Source of the DNA: Bifidobacteriaceae bacterium
GTDB lineage: Bacteria; Actinomycetota; Actinomycetes; Actinomycetales; WQXJ01
Direction of reading: 5' to 3'
Length of the DNA: 6,522 nt
Assembly: GCA_031266115.1 (NCBI GenBank)
Contig: JAISBQ010000148.1
Location: 1 to 6,522 of the forward strand
Below the pieces are notes generated by a model. The model worked only from the letters and a program-made list of their open reading frames with translations. It was not told where the DNA came from and made no database searches. Shown in pieces: positions 6,007 through 6,522 of this stretch. How positions within the stretch are numbered: position 1 is the stretch's first letter; each line of letters opens with the position of its first letter. The position numbers and the translations under genes were made by a program.

Positions 6007-6170
6007 TAGCGACCCGACTCTCGGCGCAGGGCCCGGCCCCGATTCTGGCGCCCGGAACCGGGTCCTGTCCCCCGTTCTGGGACTGCGGGGCGGGGGCAGC
6101 GACCCGACTCTCGGCGCAGGGCCCGGCCCCGATTCTGGCGCCCGGAACCGGGTCCTATCCCCCGTTCTGG
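6002..6170. repeat. Tandem duplication, 79-bp near-identical copies at 90-bp period
   Basis: Copies 6002-6080 and 6092-6170 differ at only two aligned positions, T/C at 6007/6097 and G/A at 6067/6157. Both are transitions, so the duplication is young or maintained by conversion. Each copy contains CCCGGAACCGGGTCCTRTCC. Its reverse complement, GGGGGACAGGACCCGGTTCCG for copy 1 apart from wording length, resembles the left-end repeat (GGGGACAAAACCCGG). It is non-coding. Confidence 0.75.
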
Positions 6171-6213
6171 TGGACGGGAAGGGGGTCGGGCGCCGGGTTC
6201 CGGCCGCCCGGGC

Positions 6214-6259
6214 GGGGGCCTGTCCCGCGTTCCGCCGGGGGCCTGTCCCGCGTTCCGGC
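6214..6259. repeat. 23-bp tandem repeat, two copies
   Basis: Two adjacent 23-bp units, 6214-6236 and 6237-6259, differ at one base near the end (C versus G at 6235/6258). Each contains GGGGGCCTGTCCCGCGTTCC, which shares CCTGTCCC...GTTC with the larger repeat to the left, so these look like shorter members of the same repetitive family. Confidence 0.6.
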
Positions 6260-6352
6260 GGGGGCGGCCGCGCCGTCGAGGGGAGGCCGCGGCAGGGCAC
6301 GGAGAACACTGAAAACGAGGGGAAAATGAGGCCGCGAAACGTCGAACACCTA

Positions 6353-6381
6353 TTGCGGGCAGGGATGTTCCACGATATACT
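6353..6381 (+). promoter_or_regulatory. Promoter for the rightward gene, probably leaderless
   Basis: TTGCGG (6353-6358) and TATACT (6376-6381) are separated by 17 bp. The -35 box matches TTGACA at four positions and the -10 box matches TATAAT at five. Counting the usual distance from the -10 box puts the start point at about 6388, the A of the ATG, which predicts a leaderless transcript. Leaderless messages are common in actinobacteria, and no properly spaced ribosome site precedes this ATG. Confidence 0.65.
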
Positions 6382-6386
6382 GGAAC
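6367..6386. promoter_or_regulatory. Inverted repeat over the -10 box, candidate operator
   Basis: GTTCCA (6367-6372) and TGGAAC (6381-6386) form a perfect 6-bp dyad with an 8-bp spacer. The dyad contains the -10 box and ends one base before the ATG. A repressor bound here would block RNA polymerase directly. The regulator is not identifiable from the window. Confidence 0.45.
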
Positions 6387-6387
6387 C

Positions 6388-6522
6388 ATGACATCGACGC
6401 CGCACCCGGAACCCCTGCAGGGTCCCGGCGCGGACGGCCCCGACCGGTCGGAGGGGGCCTTCCCCGGCCAGCCCCAGGAGGACGGCTTCTGGGCCGTGCC
6501 GGGCGTCGACCCGCCCAGGAGC
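6388..6522 (+). CDS. N-terminal part of an unidentified Pro/Gly-rich protein (runs off the window)
   Basis: The frame is open from the ATG at 6388 to the window end: 45 codons beginning MTSTPHPEPLQGPGADGPDR. Third positions are almost all G or C, as expected for a real gene in this genome. The visible part is rich in Pro, Gly, Asp and Glu with no hydrophobic segment, so it is probably disordered. Many actinobacterial membrane or regulatory proteins begin with such a stretch before the folded domain. Support comes from the promoter placed exactly for leaderless expression. Function cannot be assigned. Confidence 0.7.
   Translation, partial: MTSTPHPEPLQGPGADGPDRSEGAFPGQPQEDGFWAVPGVDPPRS

Larger units (their letters stand above)
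5364..6352. other. Long intergenic or decayed region without a recognisable gene
   Basis: About 1 kb with no frame that looks like an intact gene. Leftward frames between about 5370 and 5890 contain short stretches that look translated (hydrophobic, Trp-rich, for example GIWLVAGWAAA near 5600) but switch frames and lack starts with ribosome sites. This fits a degraded gene upstream of the response regulator. The right part (about 5979-6300) is low-complexity GC-rich repeat DNA, and its long open frames are by-products of that composition. Confidence 0.5.

Noticed and set aside
108..6260. Composite transposon bounded by the inverted repeat family
   Set aside because: No transposase, no target-site duplication and no identical terminal repeats are visible; dispersed intergenic repeats are the simpler explanation.
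5853..6405. Long Pro/Arg-rich frames on the minus strand
   Set aside because: They are translations of the GC-rich tandem repeats (the same peptide repeats with the DNA period), with no ribosome site and no domain.

Overview
This window looks like chromosomal DNA from a high-GC Gram-positive (actinobacterial) organism. The evidence is the GC-rich codon use, GTG/ATG starts, a promoter whose predicted start point falls on an ATG (leaderless mRNA), and protein families typical of actinobacterial type IV pilus loci. The species cannot be named from the sequence.

Layout. (1) 1-430: non-coding, with an interrupted stem-loop (54-87), two diverged copies of a hairpin-forming repeat (115-171 and 208-264), and a strong 13-bp hairpin (338-371) that probably ends the leftward operon. 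(2) 431-4244, minus strand: three overlapping genes in the order PilV-like, PilW/PulJ-like, PilX-like. Each begins with a class III prepilin-type signal, and together they form a minor-pilin set. The junctions are ATGA and TGATG stop/start overlaps, so translation is probably coupled. (3) 4245-4610: a 366-bp intergenic region with dense palindromes, probably the operon's control region. (4) 4611-5363, minus: a NarL/LuxR-type response regulator with no recognisable partner kinase beside it. (5) 5364-6352: about 1 kb with no convincing gene. It holds a 13-bp direct repeat, a homopurine tract, a 90-bp-period tandem duplication and a 23-bp tandem repeat. (6) 6353-6522, plus: a near-consensus promoter overlapped by an inverted repeat, then the first 45 codons of an unidentified Pro/Gly-rich protein.

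How it may work. The regulator could control the minor-pilin operon beside it. The PilV-like protein ends in transthyretin/Cna-B-like modules suited to an exposed pilus-tip or adhesive role, and PilW- and PilX-like subunits normally help prime or cap the fibre. Assembly ATPase, platform protein, major pilin and prepilin peptidase are not in the window and would have to be encoded elsewhere.

The most notable signal is a run of 11 G in the coding strand of the PilV-like gene, at the start of its C-terminal modules. A loss or gain of one G meets a stop almost at once (TAA or TGA). This is the layout of a phase-variable on/off switch and could also affect the coupled downstream pilin genes.
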